NCBI GenBank assembly: GCA_030272155.1
Contig: CP126195.1
Coordinates: forward strand, 2,649,001-2,713,000
Source: Tetradesmus obliquus
Lineage: Eukaryota; Chlorophyta; Chlorophyceae; Sphaeropleales; Scenedesmaceae
Direction: 5' to 3'
Length of the DNA: 64,000 bases
The notes below the pieces were generated by a model. That model did no database searches, had not been told where the DNA came from, and worked only from the letters and a program-made list of their open reading frames with translations. How positions within the stretch are numbered: the stretch's first letter is position 1; every line of letters starts with the position of its first letter. This document shows, piece after piece, positions 61,446-64,000 of the stretch. Position numbers and translations under genes: made by a program.

Positions 61446-64000
61446 TCCCCAATCGTCTAAAGGCCTCACATGCATGTGGGTGAAATGTCCGAGCTGAGCC
61501 GGACGAGTAGGTATTTTTGGAGGCCCAGCCAAATTCCACTGGCGGTGAACCGACACCCGTGCCAACCTGGGTGAGCAGCCAGGTCGCTCCTATGACATTT
61601 AATTTTGTTAATCAACATAGAACAACTAGTTCAAACATTTTTGACAAGGTGTTGAAGTCCACAATCCGTTCGTCCGGCACGGCCGAGTGAGTGCGCCGGG
61701 CAAAAAAGCAAGCGCACGGACAATTCGAGGGCCGCTTCGCTTCGCTTTTACTTTCATCCCTAATCGTCTAAGGGCCTCACATGCATGTGGGTGAAATGTC
61801 CGAGCTGAGCCGGACGAGTAGGTATTTTTGGAGGCCCAGCCAAATTCCACTGGCGGTGAACCGACACCCGTGCCAACCTGCGTGAGCAGCCAGGTCGCTC
61901 CTATGACATTTAATTTTGTTAATCAACATAGAACAACTAGTTCAAACATTTTTGACAAGGTGTCGAAGTCCACAATCCATTCGTCCGGCACGGCCGAGTG
62001 AGTGCGCCGGGCAAAAAAGCAAGCGCACGGACAATTCGAGGGCCGCTTCGCTTCGCTTTTCCTTTCATCCCCAATCGTCTAAGGGCCTCATATGCATGTT
62101 GGTGAAATGTCCGAGCTGAGCCGGACGAGTAGGTATTTTTGGAGGCCCAGCCAAATTCCACTGGCGGTGAACCGACACCCGTGCCAACCTGGGTGAGCAG
62201 CCAGGTCGCTCCTATGACATTTAATTTTGTTAATCAACATAGAACAACTAGTTCAAACATTTTTGACAAGGTGTCGAAGTCCACAATCCATTCGTCCGGC
62301 ACGGCCGAGTGAGTGCGCCGGGCAAAAAAGCAAGCGCACGGACAATTCGAGGGCCGCTTCGCTTCGCTTTTCCTTTCATCCCCAATCGTCTAAGGGCCTC
62401 ATATGCATGTGGGTGAAATGTCCGAGCTGAGCCGGACGAGTAGGTATTTTTGGAGGCCCAGACAAATACCACTGGCGGTGAACCAACACCCGTGCCAACC
62501 TGGGTGAGCAGCCAGGTCGCTCCTGTGACATTTAATTTTGTTAATCAACATTAAACAACTAGTTCAAACATTTTTGACAAGGTGTCGAAGTCCACAATCC
62601 ATTCGTCCGGCACGGCCGAGTGAGTGCGCCGGGCAAAAAAGCAAGCGCACGGACAATTCGAGGGCCGCTTCGCTTCGCTTTTCCTTTCATCCCCAATCGT
62701 CTAAGGGCCTCATATGCATGTGGGTGAAATGTCCGAGCTGAGCCGGACGAGTAGGTATTTTTGGAGGCCCAGCCAAATTCCACTGGCGGTGAACCGACAC
62801 CCGTGCCAACCTGGGTGAGCAGCCAGGTCGCTCTTATGACATTTAATTTTGTTAATCAACATAGAACAACTAGTTCAAACATTTTTGATAAGGTGTCGAA
62901 GTCCACAATCCATTCGTCCGGCACGGCCGAGTGAGTGCGCCGGGCAAAAAAGCAAGCGCACGGACAATTCGAGGGCCGCTTCGCTTCGCTTTTCCTTTCA
63001 TCCCCAATCGTCTAAGAGCCTCATATGCATGTGGGTGAAATGTCCGAGCTGAGCCGGACGAGTAGGTATTTTTGGAGGCCCAGCCAAATTCCACTGGCGG
63101 TGAACCGACACCCGTGCCAACCTGCGTGAGCAGCCAGGTCGCTCCTATGACATTTAATTTTGTTAATCAACATAGAACAACTAGTTCAAACATTTTTGAC
63201 AAGGTGTCGAAGTCCACAATCCATTCGTCCGGCACGGCCGAGTGAGTGCGTCGGGCAAAAAAGCAAGCGCACGGACAATTCGAGGGCCGCTTCGCTTCGC
63301 TTTTCCTTTCATCCCCAATCGTCTAAGGGCCTCACATGCATGTGGGTGAAATGTCCGAGCTGAGCCGGACGAGTAGGTGTTTTTGGAGGCCCAGCCAAAT
63401 TCCACTGGCGGTGAACCGACACCCGTGCCAACCTGGGTGAGCAGCCAGGTCGCTCCTATGACATTTAATTTTGTTAATCAACATAGAACAACTAGTTCAA
63501 ACATTTTTGACAAGGTGTCGAAGTCCACAATCCATTCGTCCGGCACGGCCGAGTGAGTGCGCCGGGCAAAAAAGCAAGGGCACGGACAATTCGAGGGCCG
63601 CTTCGCTTCGCTTTTCCTTTCATCCCCAATCGTCTATGGGCCTCACATGCATGTGGGTGAAATGTCCGAGCTGAGCCGGACGAGTAGGTATTTTTGGAGG
63701 CCCAGCCAAATTCCACTGGCGGTGAACCGACACCCGTGCCAACCTGCGTGAGCAGCCAGGTCGCTCCTATGACATTTAATTTTGTTAATCAACATAGAAC
63801 AACTAGTTCAAACATTTTTGACAAGGTGTCGAAGTCCACAATCCATTCGTCCGGCACGGCCGAGTGAGTGCGCCGGGCAAAAAAGCAAGCGCACGGACAA
63901 TTCGAGGGCCGCTTCGCTTCGCTTTTCCTTTCATCCCCAATCGTCTAAGGGCCTCATATGCATGTGGGTGAAATGTCCGAGCTGAGCCGGACGAGTAGGT
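61446..64000 (+). repeat. 311-bp satellite array, segment 11
   Basis: About eight monomers to the end of the window, cut within a monomer. It includes a TTTACTTTCATCCCTAAT monomer (about 61747) and a cassette-free GTTGAAG/CCGTTCG monomer (about 61650). Private changes are slightly more frequent here (GCATGTTGGTG at 62095, GTGCGTCGGGC at 63247, GCAAGGGCACG at 63576, CTATGGGCC at 63635). No gene is seen. Confidence 0.95.

Noticed and set aside
1-64000. CRISPR-like array
   Set aside because: The unit is 311 bp and repeats without unique spacers, and no cas genes are present; it is a satellite.

Overview
The window is a eukaryotic satellite array with LINE retrotransposon insertions. I see no host single-copy gene and no RNA gene. 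Almost every base belongs either to a 311-bp tandem repeat (about 170 near-identical monomers, all in the same orientation) or to one family of poly(A)-tailed, L1-like non-LTR retrotransposon inserted into that repeat. The LINE protein (reverse transcriptase plus a C-terminal CCHC zinc-binding segment), its CAG/AGC-rich Gln and Ser tracts and the LINE-plus-satellite layout suggest a green alga (Chlorophyta), where Zepp-type LINEs are known to mark centromeres. The taxon is an inference and no species can be named from this sequence. || Layout: 1-19079 satellite; 19080-23559 the longest LINE copy, 5'-truncated but with an open 3.7-kb reading frame; 23560-33071 satellite; 33072-33380 a rearranged LINE 3' end; 34951-35347 and 36678-37071 two copies of one minus-strand LINE 3' end; 40251-40509 and 42597-42841 two copies of another short plus-strand 3' end; 42842-48455 satellite including a 933-bp trimeric higher-order repeat; 48456-49246 a young 3'-UTR copy; 52908-53628 and 54887-55604 a minus-strand copy that was duplicated with its flanks as a ~1.98-kb unit; 55605-60585 satellite; 60586-61445 the most diverged LINE copy; 61446-64000 satellite running off the window. 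|| Twenty-three monomers also carry the same ~60-bp cassette: a T-run plus about 41 bp of the LINE 3' terminus in reverse orientation, flanked by an 11-bp duplication. This is one extremely 5'-truncated LINE insertion that later spread as part of the satellite. Monomers with the matching unoccupied site survive at four places (about 52.78, 54.76, 59.22 and 61.65 kb). || How the parts interact: the LINE inserts into the satellite, often in its AT-rich ~59-bp segment. Unequal exchange or conversion then copies the altered monomers, so three of the eight independent insertion events visible here are now multi-copy. The 3' UTR carries conserved hairpins and a TATA-like box. The region could be centromeric or another heterochromatic block, but the sequence alone cannot say which.
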